A DNA stretch of 64,000 bases, taken from NCBI GenBank assembly GCA_033964015.1, contig CM066917.1, positions 124,001-188,000 on the forward strand, given 5' to 3'. Under the pieces are notes generated by a model, which was not told the DNA's origin, did not search any database, and worked only from the letters and a program-made list of their open reading frames with translations. Position numbers and translations under genes: made by a program. Of this stretch, positions 40,901 to 53,395 are shown piece after piece. This DNA comes from Scolanthus callimorphus. Its lineage: Eukaryota > Cnidaria > Anthozoa > Actiniaria > Edwardsiidae. The stretch's first letter is position 1. Each line of letters starts with the position of its first letter.

Positions 40901-42354
40901 AAATACAAGGACATTAAGTTAGTGTTATAAACTTTTTCTTCTTCCAATGGCACTATTGCCTACAAGGGAGGATGTCACGAGAAGCGATTGCTAGACAGAC
41001 TCAATATTCCTAATGTCAACTTAGAGGATTATGGGTGCCTCAAGTTTGATGTTCTTTTCAATCAATATGCTCAAGAAGATGATATGACTTTTAATTTGAT
41101 ATGTCTGCTTCAAGTTGTGGTTTTCACATACTGTCCTCGGTGGGCACAGCCTATCATTGCCCACGTGTTGAGGTAACTGTATTCTGGAAATGGCTGAAAC
41201 AAATGCGATACAAGGTGTAAGAACTCTTTTTGCTAATAATAAAAAAATACAAGGACATTAAGTTACCGTTATAAACTTTTTCTTCTTCCAATGGCACTAT
41301 TGCCTACAAGGGAGGATGTCACGAGAAGCGATTGCTAGACAGACTCAATATTCCTAATGTCAACTTAGAGGATTATGGGTGCCTCAAGTTTGATGTTCTT
41401 TTCAATCAATATGCTCAAGAAGATGATATGAACTTTTTATTTGATATGTCTGCTTCAAGTTGTGGTTTTCAAATACTGTCCTCGGTGGGCACAGCCTATC
41501 ATTGCCCACGTATACAAGGTGTAAGAACTCTTTTTGCTAATAATAAAAAAATAAAAGGACATTAAGTTACTGTTATAAACTTGTTCGTCTTCCAATGGCA
41601 CTATTGCCTACAAGGGAGGATGTCACGAGAAGCGATTGCTAGACAGACTCAATATTCCTAATGTCAACTTAGAGGATTATGGGTGCCTCAAGTTTGATGT
41701 TCTTTTCAATCAATATGCTCAAGAAGATGATATGAACTTTTTATTTGATATGTCTGCTTCAAGTTGTGGTTTTCAAATACTGTCCTCGGTGGGCACAGCC
41801 TATCATTGCCCACGTATACAAGGTGTAAGAACTCTTTTTGCTAATAATAAAAAAATAAAGGACATTAAGTTACTGTTATAAACTTTTTCGTCTTCCAATG
41901 GCACTATTGCCTACAAGGGAGGATGTCACGAGAAGCGATTGCTAGACAGACTCAATATTCCTAATGTCAACTTAGAGGATTATGGGTGCCTCAAGTTTGA
42001 TGTTCTTTTCAATCAATATGCTCAAGAAGATGATATGAACTTTTTATTTGATATGTCTGCTTCAAGTTGTGGTTTTCACATACTGTCCTCGGTGGGCACA
42101 GCCTATCATTGCCCACGTGTTGAGGTAACTGTATTCTGGAAATGGCTGAAACAAATGCGATACAAGGTGTAAGAACTCTTTTTGCTAATAATAAAAAATA
42201 AAAGGACATTAAGTTACCGTTATAAACTTTTTCTTCTTCCAATGGCACTATTGCCTACAAGGGAGGATGTCACGAGAAGCGATTGCTAGACAGACTCAAT
42301 ATTCCTAATGTCAACTTAGAGGATTATGGGTGCCTCAAGTTTGATGTCCTTTTC

Positions 42355-42447
42355 AATCAATATGCTCAAGAAGATGATATGAACTTTTTATTTGATATGT
42401 CAATCAATATGCTCAAGAAGATGATATGAACTTTTATTTGATATGTC
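42355..42447 (+). repeat. 47-bp internal duplication in a monomer, copy 2
   Basis: Same duplication junction (GATATGTCAATCAATATG) as at 22501. One base is missing in the second half (GAACTTTTATTTG). Confidence 0.9.
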
Positions 42448-43224
42448 TGCTTCAAGTTGTGGTTTTCAAATACTGTCCTCGGTGGGCACAGCCTATCATT
42501 GCCCACGTATACAAGGTGTAAGAACTCTTTTTGCTAATAATAAAAAAATAAAAGGACATTAAGTTACTGTTATAAACTTTTTCGTCTTCCAATGGCACTA
42601 TTGCCTACAAGGGAGGATGTCACGAGAAGCGATTGCTAGACAGACTCAATATTCCTAATGTCAACTTAGAGGATTATGGGTGCCTCAAGTTTGATGTTCT
42701 TTTCAATCAATATGCTCAAGAAGATGATATGAACTTTTTATTTGATGTGTCTGCTTCAAGTTGTGGTTTTCACATACTGTCCTCGGTGGGCACAGCCTAT
42801 CATTGCCCACGTGTTGAGGTAACTGTATTCTGGAAATGGCTGAAACAAATGCGATACAAGGTGTAAGAACTCTTTTTGCTAATAATAAAAAAATACAAGG
42901 ACATTAAGTTACTGTTATAAACTTTTTCTTCTTCCAATGGCACTATTGCCTACAAGGGAGGATGTCACGAGAAGCGATTGCTAGACAGACTCAATATTCC
43001 TAATGTCAACTTAGAGGATTATGGGTGCCTCAAGTTTGATGTTCTTTTCAATCAATATGCTCAAGAAGATGATATGAACTTTTTATTTGATATGTCTGCT
43101 TCAAGTTGTGGTTTTCAAATACTGTCCTCGGTGGGCACAGCCTATCATTGCCCACGTATACAAGGTGTAAGAACTCTTTTTGCTAATAATAAAAAAATAA
43201 AAGGACATTAAGTTACTGTTATAA

Positions 43225-43515
43225 ATGTTTTCTTCTTCCAATGGCACTATTGCCTACAAGGGAGGATGTCACGAGAAGCGATTGCTAGACAGACTCAATA
43301 TTCCTAATGTCAACTTAGAGGATTATGGGTGCCTCAAGTTTGATGTTCTTTTCAATCAATATGCTCAAGAAGATGATATGAACTTTTTATTTGATATGTC
43401 TGCTTCAAGTTGTGGTTTTCAAATACTGTCCTCGGTGGGCACAGCCTATCATTGCCCACGTATACAAGGTGTAAGAACTCTTTTTGCTAATAATAAAAAA
43501 ATACAAGGACATTAA
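43225..43515 (+). CDS. satellite-encoded 96-codon ORF with its own ATG, copy 1
   Basis: Here TTATAAACTTTTTC has become TTATAAATGTTTTC, which puts an ATG at the head of the monomer's open frame. The ORF runs MFSSSNGTIAYKGG through the NIPNVNLEDYGC block and, because this is a 41-bp-deleted unit, ends in IQGVRTLFANNKKIQGH. It is the same frame that lacks a start in nearly all other monomers. AATAAA overlaps its last codons. No promoter or transcript evidence is visible, so expression is unproven and the ATG is probably a chance substitution. Function unknown. Confidence 0.15.
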   Translation: MFSSSNGTIAYKGGCHEKRLLDRLNIPNVNLEDYGCLKFDVLFNQYAQEDDMNFLFDMSASSCGFQILSSVGTAYHCPRIQGVRTLFANNKKIQGH

Positions 43516-43832
43516 GTTACTGTTATAAACTTTTTCTTCTTCCAATGGCACTATTGCCTACAAGGGAGGATGTCACGAGAAGCGATTGCTAGACAGACTC
43601 AATATTCCTAATGTCAACTTAGAGGATTATGGGTGCCTCAAGTTTGATGTTCTTTTCAATCAATATGCTCAAGAAGATGATATGAACTTTTTATTTGATA
43701 TGTCTGCTTCAAGTTGTGGTTTTCAAATACTGTCCTCGGTGGGCACAGCCTATCATTGCCCACGTATACAAGGTGTAAGAACTCTTTTTGCTAATAATAA
43801 AAAAATAAAAGGACATTAAGTTACTGTTATAA

Positions 43833-44123
43833 ATGTTTTCTTCTTCCAATGGCACTATTGCCTACAAGGGAGGATGTCACGAGAAGCGATTGCTAGACAG
43901 ACTCAATATTCCTAATGTCAACTTAGAGGATTATGGGTGCCTCAAGTTTGATGTTCTTTTCAATCAATATGCTCAAGAAGATGATATGAACTTTTTATTT
44001 GATATGTCTGCTTCAAGTTGTGGTTTTCAAATACTGTCCTCGGTGGGCACAGCCTATCATTGCCCACGTATACAAGGTGTAAGAACTCTTTTTGCTAATA
44101 ATAAAAAAATAAAAGGACATTAA
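43833..44123 (+). CDS. satellite-encoded 96-codon ORF with its own ATG, copy 2
   Basis: Carries the same CTTTTTC to TGTTTTC change as the copy 608 bp upstream, so the two form a dimer (two 304-bp units) duplicated together. The ORF matches the first apart from its end (KIKGH). The same doubt applies: no sign of a promoter and no selection on the frame. Confidence 0.15.
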   Translation: MFSSSNGTIAYKGGCHEKRLLDRLNIPNVNLEDYGCLKFDVLFNQYAQEDDMNFLFDMSASSCGFQILSSVGTAYHCPRIQGVRTLFANNKKIKGH

Positions 44124-45901
44124 GTTACTGTTATAAACTTTTTCGTCTTCCAATGGCACTATTGCCTACAAGGGAGGATGTCACGAGAAGCGATTGCTAG
44201 ACAGACTCAATATTCCTAATGTCAACTTAGAGGATTATGGGTGCCTCAAGTTTGATGTTCTTTTCAATCAATATGCTCAAGAAGATGATATGAACTTTTT
44301 ATTTGATATGTCTGCTTCAAGTTGTGGTTTTCACATACTGTCCTCGGTGGGCACAGCCTATCATTGCCCACGCGTTGAGTAACTGTATTCTGGAAATGGC
44401 TGAAACAAATGCGATACAAGGTGTAAGAACTCTTTTTGCTAATAATAAAAAAATAAAAGGACATAAGTTACCGTTATAAACTTTTTCTTCTTCCAATGGC
44501 ACTATTGCCTACAAGGGAGGATGTCACGAGAAGCGATTGCTAGACAGACTCAATATTCCTAATGTCAACTTAGAGGATTATGGGTGCCTCAAGTTTGATG
44601 TTCTTTTAATCAATATGCTCAAGAAGATGATATGAACTTTTTATTTGATATGTCTGCTTCAAGTTGTGGTTTTCACATACTGTCCTCGGTGGGCACAGCC
44701 TATCATTGCCACCGTGTTGAGGTAACTGTATTCTGGAAATGGCTGAAACAAATACGATACAAGGTGTAAGAACTTTTTTGCTAATAATAAAAAAATACAA
44801 GGACATTAAGTTACTGTTATAAACTTTTTCTTCTTCCAATGGCACTATTGCCTACAAGGGAGGATGTCACGAGAAGCGATTGCTAGACAGACTCAATATT
44901 CCTAATGTCAACTTAGAGGATTATGGGTGCCTCAAGTTTGATGTTCTTTTCAATCAATATGCTCAAGAAGATGATATGAACTTTTTATTTGATATGTCTG
45001 CTTCAAGTTGTGGTTTTCAAATACTGTCCTCGGTGGGCACAGCCTATCATTGCCCACGTATACAAGGTGTAAGAACTCTTTTTGCTAATAATAAAAAAAT
45101 ACAAGGACATTAAGTTACTGTTATAAACTTTTTCTTCTTCCAATGGCACTATTGCCTACAAGGGAGGATGTCACGAGAAGCGATTGCTAGACAGACTCAA
45201 TATTCCTAATGTCAACTTAGAGGATTATGGGTGCCTCAAGTTTGATGTTCTTTTCAATCAATATGCTCAAGAAGATGATATGAACTTTTTATTTGATATG
45301 TCTGCTTCAAGTTGTGGTTTTCAAATACTGTCCTCGGTGGGCACAGCCTATCATTGCCCACGTATACAAGGTGTAAGAACTCTTTTTGCTAATAATAAAA
45401 AAATAAAAGGACATTAAGTTACTGTTATAAACTTTTTCGTCTTCCAATGGCACTATTGCCTACAAGGGAGGATGTCACGAGAAGCGATTGCTAGACAGAC
45501 TCAATATTCCTAATGTCAACTTAGAGGATTATGGGTGCCTCAATTTTGATGTTCTTTTCAATCAATATGCTCAAGAAGATGATATGAACTTTATTTGATA
45601 TGTCTGCTTCAAGTTGTGGTTTTCACATACTGTCCTCGGTGGGCACAGCCTATCATTGCCCACGTGTTGAGGTAACTGTATTCTGGAAATGGCTGAAACA
45701 AATGCGATACAAGGTGTAAGAACTCTTTTTGCTAATAATAAAAAATAAAAGGACATTAAGTTACCGTTATAAACTTTTTCTTCTTAAAATGGCACTATTG
45801 CCTACAAGGGAGGATGTCACGAGAAGCGATTGCTAGACAGACTCAATATTCCTAATGTCAACTTAGAGGATTATGGGTGCCTCAAGTTTGATGTTCTTTT
45901 C

Positions 45902-45995
45902 AATCAATATGCTCAAGAAGATGATATGAACTTTTTATTTGATATGTCAATCAATATGCTCAAGAAGATGATATGAACTTTTTATTTGATATGTC
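45902..45995 (+). repeat. 47-bp internal duplication in a monomer, copy 3
   Basis: Same junction as the other two copies, both halves full length. The following tail has GTATACAAGGTTTTAGAAC in place of the usual GGTGTAAGAAC; the 22.5-kb copy shares the TTTTAG change. Confidence 0.9.
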
Positions 45996-46865
45996 TGCTT
46001 TAAGTTGTGGTTTTCAAATACTGTCCTCGGTGGGCACAGCCTATCATTGCCCACGTATACAAGGTTTTAGAACCCTTTTGCTAATAATAAAAAAAAAGGA
46101 CATTAAGTTACTGTTATAAACTTTTTCTTCTTCCAATGGCACTATTGCCTACAAGGGAGGATGTCACGAGAAGCGATTGCTAGACAGACTCAATATTCCT
46201 AATGTCAACTTAGAGGATAATGGGTGCCTCACGTTTGATGTTCTTTTCAATCAATATGCTCAAGAAGATGATATGAACTTTTTATTTGATATGTCTGCTT
46301 CAAGTTGTGGTTTTCACATACTGTCCTCGGTGGGCACAGCCTATCATTGCCCACGTGTTGAGGTAACTGTATTCTGGAAATGGCTGAAACAAATGCGATA
46401 CAAGGTGTAAGAACTCTTTTTGCTAATAATAAAAAAATACAAGGACATTAAGTTACTGTTATAAACTTTTTCTTCTTCCAATGGCACTATTGCCTACAAG
46501 GAGGATGTCACGAGAAGCGATTGCTAGACAGACTCAATATTCCTAATGTCAACTTAGAGGATTTTGGGTGCCTCAAGTTTGATGTTCTTTTCAATCAATA
46601 TGCTCAAGAAGATGATATGAACTTTTTATTTGATATGTCTGCTTCAAGTTGTGGTTTTCACATACTGTCCTCGGTGGGCACAGCCTATCATTGCCCACGT
46701 GTTGAGGTAACTGTATTCTGGAAATGGCTGAAACAAATGCGATACAATGTGTAAGAACTCTTTTTGCTAATAATAAAAAAATACAAGGACATTAAGTTAG
46801 TGTTATAAACTTTTTCTTCTTCCAATGGCACTATTGCCTACAAGGGAGGATGTCACGAGAAGCGA

Positions 46866-48478
46866 TTGCTAGACAGACTCAATATTCCTAATGTCAACTT
46901 AGAGGATTATGGGTGCCTCAAGTTTGATGTTCTTTTCAATCAATATGCTCAAGAAGATGATATGAACTTTTTATTTGATATGTCTGCTTCAAGTTGTGGT
47001 TTTCACATACTGTCCTCGGTGGGCACAACCTATCATTGCCCACGTGTTGAGGTAACTGTATTCTGGAAATGGCTGAAACAAATGCGATACAAGGTGTAAG
47101 AACTCTTTTTGCTAATAATAAAAAAATACAAGGACATTAAGTTGCCTACAAGGGAGGATGTCACGAGAAGCGATTGCTAGACAGACTCAATATTCCTAAT
47201 GTCAACTTAGAGGATTATGGGTGCCTCAAGTTTGATGTTCTTTTCAATCAATTTGCTCAAGAAGATGATATGAACGTTTTATTTGATATGTCTGCTTCAA
47301 GTTGTGGTTTTCACATACTGTCCTCGGTGGGCACAGCCTATCATTGCCCACGTGTTGAGGTAACTGTATTCTGGAAATGGCTGAAACAAATGCGATACAA
47401 TGTGTAAGAACTCTTTTTGCTAATAATAAAAAAATACAAGGACATTAAGTTAGTGTTATAAACTTTTTCTTCTTCCAATGGCACTATTGCCTACAAGGGA
47501 GGATGTCACGAGAAGCGATTGCTAGACAGACTCAATATTCCTAATGTCAACTTAGAGGATTATGGGTGCCTCAAGTTTGATGTTCTTTTCAATCAATATG
47601 CTCAAGAAGATGATATGAACTTTTTATTTGATATGTCTGCTTCAAGTTGTGGTTTTCACATACTGTCCTCGGTGGGCACAACCTATCATTGCCCACGTGT
47701 TGAGGTAACTGTATTCTGGAAATGGCTGAAACAAATGCGATACAAGGTGTAAGAACTCTTTTTGCTAATAATAAAAAAATACAAGGACATTAAGTTGCCT
47801 ACAAGGGAGGATGTCACGAGAAGCGATTGCTAGACAGACTCAATATTCCTAATGTCAACTTAGAGGATTATGGGTGCCTCAAGTTTGATGTTCTTTTCAA
47901 TCAATTTGCTCAAGAAGATGATATGAACGTTTTATTTGATATGTCTGCTTCAAGTTGTGGTTTTCACATACTGTCCTCGGTGGGCACAGCCTATCATTGC
48001 CCACGTGTTGAGGTAACTGTATTCTGGAAATGGCTGAAACAAATGCGATACAAGGTGTAAGAACTCTTTTTGCTAATAATAAAAAAATACAAGGACATTA
48101 AGTTAGTGTTATAAACTTTTCTTCTTCCAATGGCACTATTGCCTACAAGGGAGGATGTCACGAGAAGCGATTGCTAGACAGACTCAATATTCCTAATGTC
48201 AACTTAGAGGATTATGGGTGCCTCAAGTTTGATGTTCTTTTCAATCAATATGCTCAAGAAGATGATATGAACTTTTTATTTGATATGTCTGCTTCAAGTT
48301 GTGGTTTTCACATACTGTCCTCGGTGGGCACAGCCTATCATTGCCCACGTGTTGAGGTAACTGTATTCTGGAAATGGCTGAAACAAATGCGATACAAGGT
48401 GTAAGAACTCTTTTTGCTAATAATAAAAAAATACAAGGACATTAAGTTGCCTACAAGGGAGGATGTCACGAGAAGCGA
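46866..48478 (+). repeat. 653-bp dimeric higher-order repeat
   Basis: Units at 46866 and 47519 both have GGCACAACC (Ala to Thr). Each is followed after 308 bp by a unit (47174, 47827) with both CAATTTGCTC (Tyr to Phe) and AACGTTTTA (Phe to Val). Starts alternate 308 and 345 bp; a third pair (48171, 48479) has the spacing without the markers. Confidence 0.85.
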
Positions 48479-51400
48479 TTGCTAGACAGACTCAATATTC
48501 CTAATGTCAACTTAGAGGATTATGGGTGCCTCAAGTTTGATGTTCTTTTCAATCAATATGCTCAAGAAGATGATATGAACTTTTTATTTGATATGTCTGC
48601 TTCAAGTTGTGGTTTTCACATACTGTCCTCGGTGGGCACAGCCTATCATTGCCCACGTGTTGAGGTAACTGTATTCTGGAAATGGCTGAAACAAATGCGA
48701 TACAAGGTGTAAGAACTCTTTTTGCTAATAATAAAAAAATACAAGGACATTAAGTTACTGTTATAAACTTTTTCTTCTTCCAATGGCACTATTGCCTACA
48801 AGGGAGGATGTCACGAGAAGGGATTGCTAGACAGACTCAATATTCCTAATGTCAACTTAGAGGATTATGGGTGCCTCAAGTTTGATGTTCTTTTCAATCA
48901 ATATGCTCAAGAAGATGATATGAACTTTTTATTTGATATGTCTGCTTCAAGTTGTGGTTTTCACATACTGTCCTCGGTGGGCACAGCCTATCATTGCCCA
49001 CGTATACAAGGTTTTAGAACTCTTTTTGCTAATAATAAAAAAATACAAGGACATTAAGTTACTGTTATAAACTTTTTCTTCTTCCAATGGCACTATTGCC
49101 TACAAGGGAGGATGTCACGAGAAGCGATTGCTAGACAGACTCAATATTCCTAATGTCAACTTAGAGGATTATGGGTGCCTCAAGTTTGATGTTCTTTTCA
49201 ATCAATATGCTCAAGAACATGATATGAACTTTTTATTTGATATGTCTGCTTCAAGTTGTGGTTTTCACATACTGTCCTCGGTGGGCACAGCCTATCATTG
49301 CCCACGTGTTGAGGTAACTGTATTCTGGAAATGGCTGAAACAAATACGATACAAGGTGTAAGAACTTTTTTTGCTAATAATAAAAAAATACAAGGACATT
49401 AAGTTACTGTTATAAACTTTTTCTTCTTCCAATGGCACTATTGCCTACAAGGGAGGATGTCACGAGAAGCGATTGCTAGACAGACTCAATATTCCTAATG
49501 TCAACTTAGAGGATTATGGGTGCCTCAAGTTTGATGTTCTTTTCAATCAATATGCTCAAGAAGATGATATGAACTTTTTATTTGATATGTCTGCTTCAAG
49601 TTGTGGTTTTCAAATACTGTCCTCGGTGGGCACAGCCTATCATTGCCCACGTATACAAGGTGTAAGAACTCTTTTTGCTAATAATAAAAAAATAAAAGGA
49701 CATTAAGTTACTGTTATAAACTTTTTCGTCTTCCAATGGCACTATTGCCTACAAGGGAGGATGTCACGAGAAGCGATTGCTAGACAGACTCAATATTCCT
49801 AATGTCAACTTAGAGGATTATGGGTGCCTCAACTTTGATGTTCTTTTCAATCAATATGCTCAAGAAGATGATATGAACTTTTTATTTGATATGTCTGCTT
49901 TAAGTTGTGGTTTTCACATACTGTCCTCGGTGGGCACAGCCTATCATAGCCCACGTGTTGAGGTAACTGTATTCTGGAAATGGCTGAAACAAATACGATA
50001 CAAGGTGTAAGAACTTTTTTTGCTAATAATAAAAAAATAAAAGGACATTAAGTTACCGTTATAAACTTTTTCTTCTTCCAATGGCACTATTGCCTACAAG
50101 GGAGGATGTCACGAGAAGCGATTGCTAGACAGACTCAATATTCCTAATGTCAACTTAGAGGATTATGCGTGCCTCAAGTTTGATGTTCTTTTCAATCAAT
50201 ATGCTCAAGAAGATGATATGAACTTTTTATTTGATATGTCTGCTTCAAGTTGTGGTTTTCACATACTGTCCTCGGTGGGCACAGCCTATCATAGCCCACG
50301 TGTTGAGGTAACTGTATTCTGGAAATGGCTGAAACAAATACGATACAAGGTGTAAGAACTTTTTTGCTAATAATAAAAAAATAAAAGGACATTAAGTTAC
50401 TGTTATAAACTTTTTCTTCTTCCAATGGCACTATTGCCTACAAGGGAGGATGTCACGAGAAGCGATTGCTAGACAGACTCAATATTCCTAATGTCAACTT
50501 AGAGGATTATGGGTGCCTCACGTTTGATGTTCTTTTCAATCAATATGCTCAAGAAGATGATATGAACTTTTTATTTGATATGTCTGCTTCAAGTTGTGCT
50601 TTTCACATACTGTCCTCGGTGGGCACAGCCTATCATTGCCCACGTGTTGAGGTAACTGTATTCTGGAAATGGCTGAAACAAATGCGATACAAGGTGTAAG
50701 AACTCTTTTTGCTAATAATAAAAAAATACAAGGACATTAAGTTACTGTTATAAACTTTTTCTTCTTCCAATGGCACTATTGCCTACAAGGGAGGATGTCA
50801 CGAGAAGCGATTGCTAGACAGACTCAATATTCCTAATGTCAACTTAGAGGATTATGGGTGCCTCAAGTTTGATGTTCTTTTCAATCAATATGCTCAAGAA
50901 GATGATATGAACTTTTTATTTGATATGTCTGCTTCAAGTTGTGGTTTTCACATACTGTCCTCGGTGGGCACAGCCTATCATTGCCCACGTGTTGAGGTAA
51001 CTGTATTCTGGAAATGGCTGAAACAAATGCGATACAAGGTGTAAGAACTCTTTTTGCTAATAATAAAAAAATACAAGGACATTAAGTTACCGTTATAAAC
51101 TTTTTCTTCTTCCAATGGCACTATTGCCTACAAGGGAGGATGTCACGAGAAGGGATTGCTAGACAGACTCAATATTCCTAATGTCAACTTAGAGGATTAT
51201 GGGTGCCTCAAGTTTGATGTTCTTTTCAATCAATATGCTCAAGAAGATGATATGAACTTTTTATTTGATATGTCTGCTTCAAGTTGTGGTTTTCACATAC
51301 TGTCCTCGGTGGGCACAGCCTATCATTGCCCACGTATACAAGGTTTTAGAACCCTTTTTGCTAATAATAAAAAAATACAAGGACATTAAGTTACTGTTAT

Positions 51401-52452
51401 AAACTATTTTTTCTTCCAATGGCACTATTGCCTACAAGGGAGGATGTCACGAGAAGCGATTGCTAGACAGACTCAATATTCCTAATGTCAACTTAGAGGA
51501 TTATGGGTGCCTCAAGTTTGATGTTCTTTTCAATCAATATGCCCAGAAGATGATATGAACTTTTTATTTGATATGTCTGCTTCAAGTTGTGGTTTTCAAA
51601 TACTGTCCTCGGTGGGCACAGCCTACCATTGCCCACGTATACAAGGTGTAAGAACTCTTTTTGCTAATAATAAAAAAATAAAAGGACATTAAGTTACTGT
51701 TATAAAGTTTTTCTTCTTCCAATGGCACTATTGCCTACAAGGGAGGATGTCACGAGAAGCGATTGCTAGACAGACTCAATATTCCTAATGTCAACTTAGA
51801 GGATTATGGGTGCCTCAAGTTTGATGTTCTTTTCAATCAATATGCTCAAGAAGATGATATGAACTGTGTATTTGATATGTCTGCTTCAAGTTGTGGTTTT
51901 CACATACTGTCCTCGGTGGGCACAGCCTATCATTGCCCACGTGTTGAGGTAACTGTATTCTGGAAATGGCTGAAACAAATGCGATACAAGGTGTAAGGAC
52001 TCTTTTTGCTAATAATAAAAAAATACAAGGACACTAAGTTACCGTTATAAACTTTTTCTTCTTCCAATGGCACTATTGCCTACAAGGGAGGATGTCACGA
52101 GAAGGGATTGCTAGACAGACTCAATATTCCTAATGTCAACTTAGAGGATTATGGGTGCCTCAAGTTTGATGTTCTTTTCAATCAATATGCTCAAGAAGAA
52201 GATATGAACTTTTTATTTGATATGTCTGCTTCAAGTTGTGGTTTTCACATACTGTCCTCTGTGGGCACAGCCTATCATTGCCCACGTGTTGAGGTAACTG
52301 TATTCTGGAAATGGCTGAAACAAATGCGATACAAGGTGTAGGAACTCTTTTTGCTAATAATAAAAAAATACAAGGACATTAAGTTACTGTTATAAAATTT
52401 TTCTTCTTCCAATGGCACTATTGCCTACAAGGGAGGATGTCACGAGAAGCGA

Positions 52453-52827
52453 TTGCTAGACAGACTCAATATTCCTACAAGGACAAGGACATTAAGTTGC
52501 CGTTATAAACTTTTCTTCTTCCAATGGCACTATTGCCTACAAGGGAGGATGTCACGAGAAGGGATTGCTAGACAGACTCAATATTCCTAATGTCAACTAA
52601 GAGGATTATGGGTGCCTCAAGTTTGATGTTCTTTTCAATCAATATGCTCAAGAAGATGATATGAACTTTTTATTTGATATGTCTGCTTCAAGTTGTGGTT
52701 TTCACATACTTTCCTCGGTGGGCACAGCCTATCATTGCCCACGTGTTGAGGTAACTGTATTCTGGAAATGGCTGAAACAAATGCGATACAAGGTGTAAGA
52801 ACTCTTTTTGCTAATAATAAAAAAATA
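52453..52827 (+). repeat. degenerate satellite units before the 3.8-kb block
   Basis: The unit at 52453 is deleted from ATTCCTA straight to CAAGGACAAGGACATTAAG. The next unit (52565) has AACTAAGAG for AACTTAGAG, an in-frame stop at codon 12. The satellite ends in TAATAATAAAAAAATA at 52827, where the block begins. Confidence 0.85.
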
Positions 52828-52837
52828 ATATATAGAT

Positions 52838-52852
52838 TTAGGCACTGCCTAA
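52838..52852. other. left-end hairpin of the 3.8-kb block
   Basis: TTAGGC-ACT-GCCTAA. Compared with the 1.09-kb copies (TTAGCC-ACT-GGCTAA), the inner C-G pair is swapped to G-C on both arms, so pairing is kept although both bases changed. Confidence 0.8.
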
Positions 52853-53022
52853 AAGCGGAGCTCCCAGCTATTATAAGGAATAAAAGATGGTATTATTTAA
52901 TTGTAGTATCAAAAATACATTTATTATATTTAGACTAATATTATTGCCTTTCTGCCTTTTACAAAACACAAATAGCATGTGGACAACTCAACTAACAAAA
53001 ATGTAGACACCCGTAGGGCTTG

Positions 53023-53294
53023 TTCACATGAGGTGAGATATCAACCTCGTCCCCAGGGTCTTGTGGGTAATTTTCAAGATGGCGGTTGGTCGAGTAGAAA
53101 ACCCTGGGGGAGGCTGAGTCACATGACCACTGTTTGAAAACATGGGAACGAGGTTGTCCTTTGTTGTGAAACGGTCATGTGACTCAGCCTCCCCCAGGGT
53201 CTTCTCCCAAGTCAACCACCATTTTGAAAAACGATGGGGAAGACCCTAGGACAACTTTGGGGTAGGGACAAAACTAGCACCTGTTTCACATGAG
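53023..53294. repeat. foldback repeat with 28-bp perfect core arms
   Basis: Arms 53101-53128 and 53173-53200 are perfect inverted copies (ACCCTGGGGGAGGCTGAGTC onward), with a 44-bp loop. Imperfect pairing continues outward from about 53056 to 53246 (GGGTCTT against AAGACCC). TTCACATGAG occurs as a direct repeat on both sides (53023-53032 and 53285-53294) and could be a target-site duplication. Non-coding, MITE-like. Confidence 0.75.
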
Positions 53295-53395
53295 AAAAAA
53301 TGAAAGATATCTTGGTGTTGTGGCTAACACATGCGGCACGCACAATCAAGAAAGTTGGCCCAACCCCTGACCTGTCAGGGTCCCTGTCAAGGAAT

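Larger units (their letters stand above)
31943..52827 (+). repeat. 345-bp satellite array, segment 3
   Basis: Continuation of the array between element copy 2 and the 3.8-kb block. From about 41.3 kb, units with the 41-bp deletion and TTCAAATAC dominate; before that the 37- and 114-bp deletions dominate. Broken units include 38993 (AAATGACTG, Trp to stop), 40988 (GACTTTTAATTTG), the copy near 44530 (TTCTTTTAATC), one near 45490 (GAACTTTATTTG) and one near 51460 (GCCCAGAAG). Confidence 0.97.

Noticed and set aside
1..52827. CRISPR-like array
   Set aside because: The repeat unit is 345 bp with no unique spacers; consecutive units abut directly.
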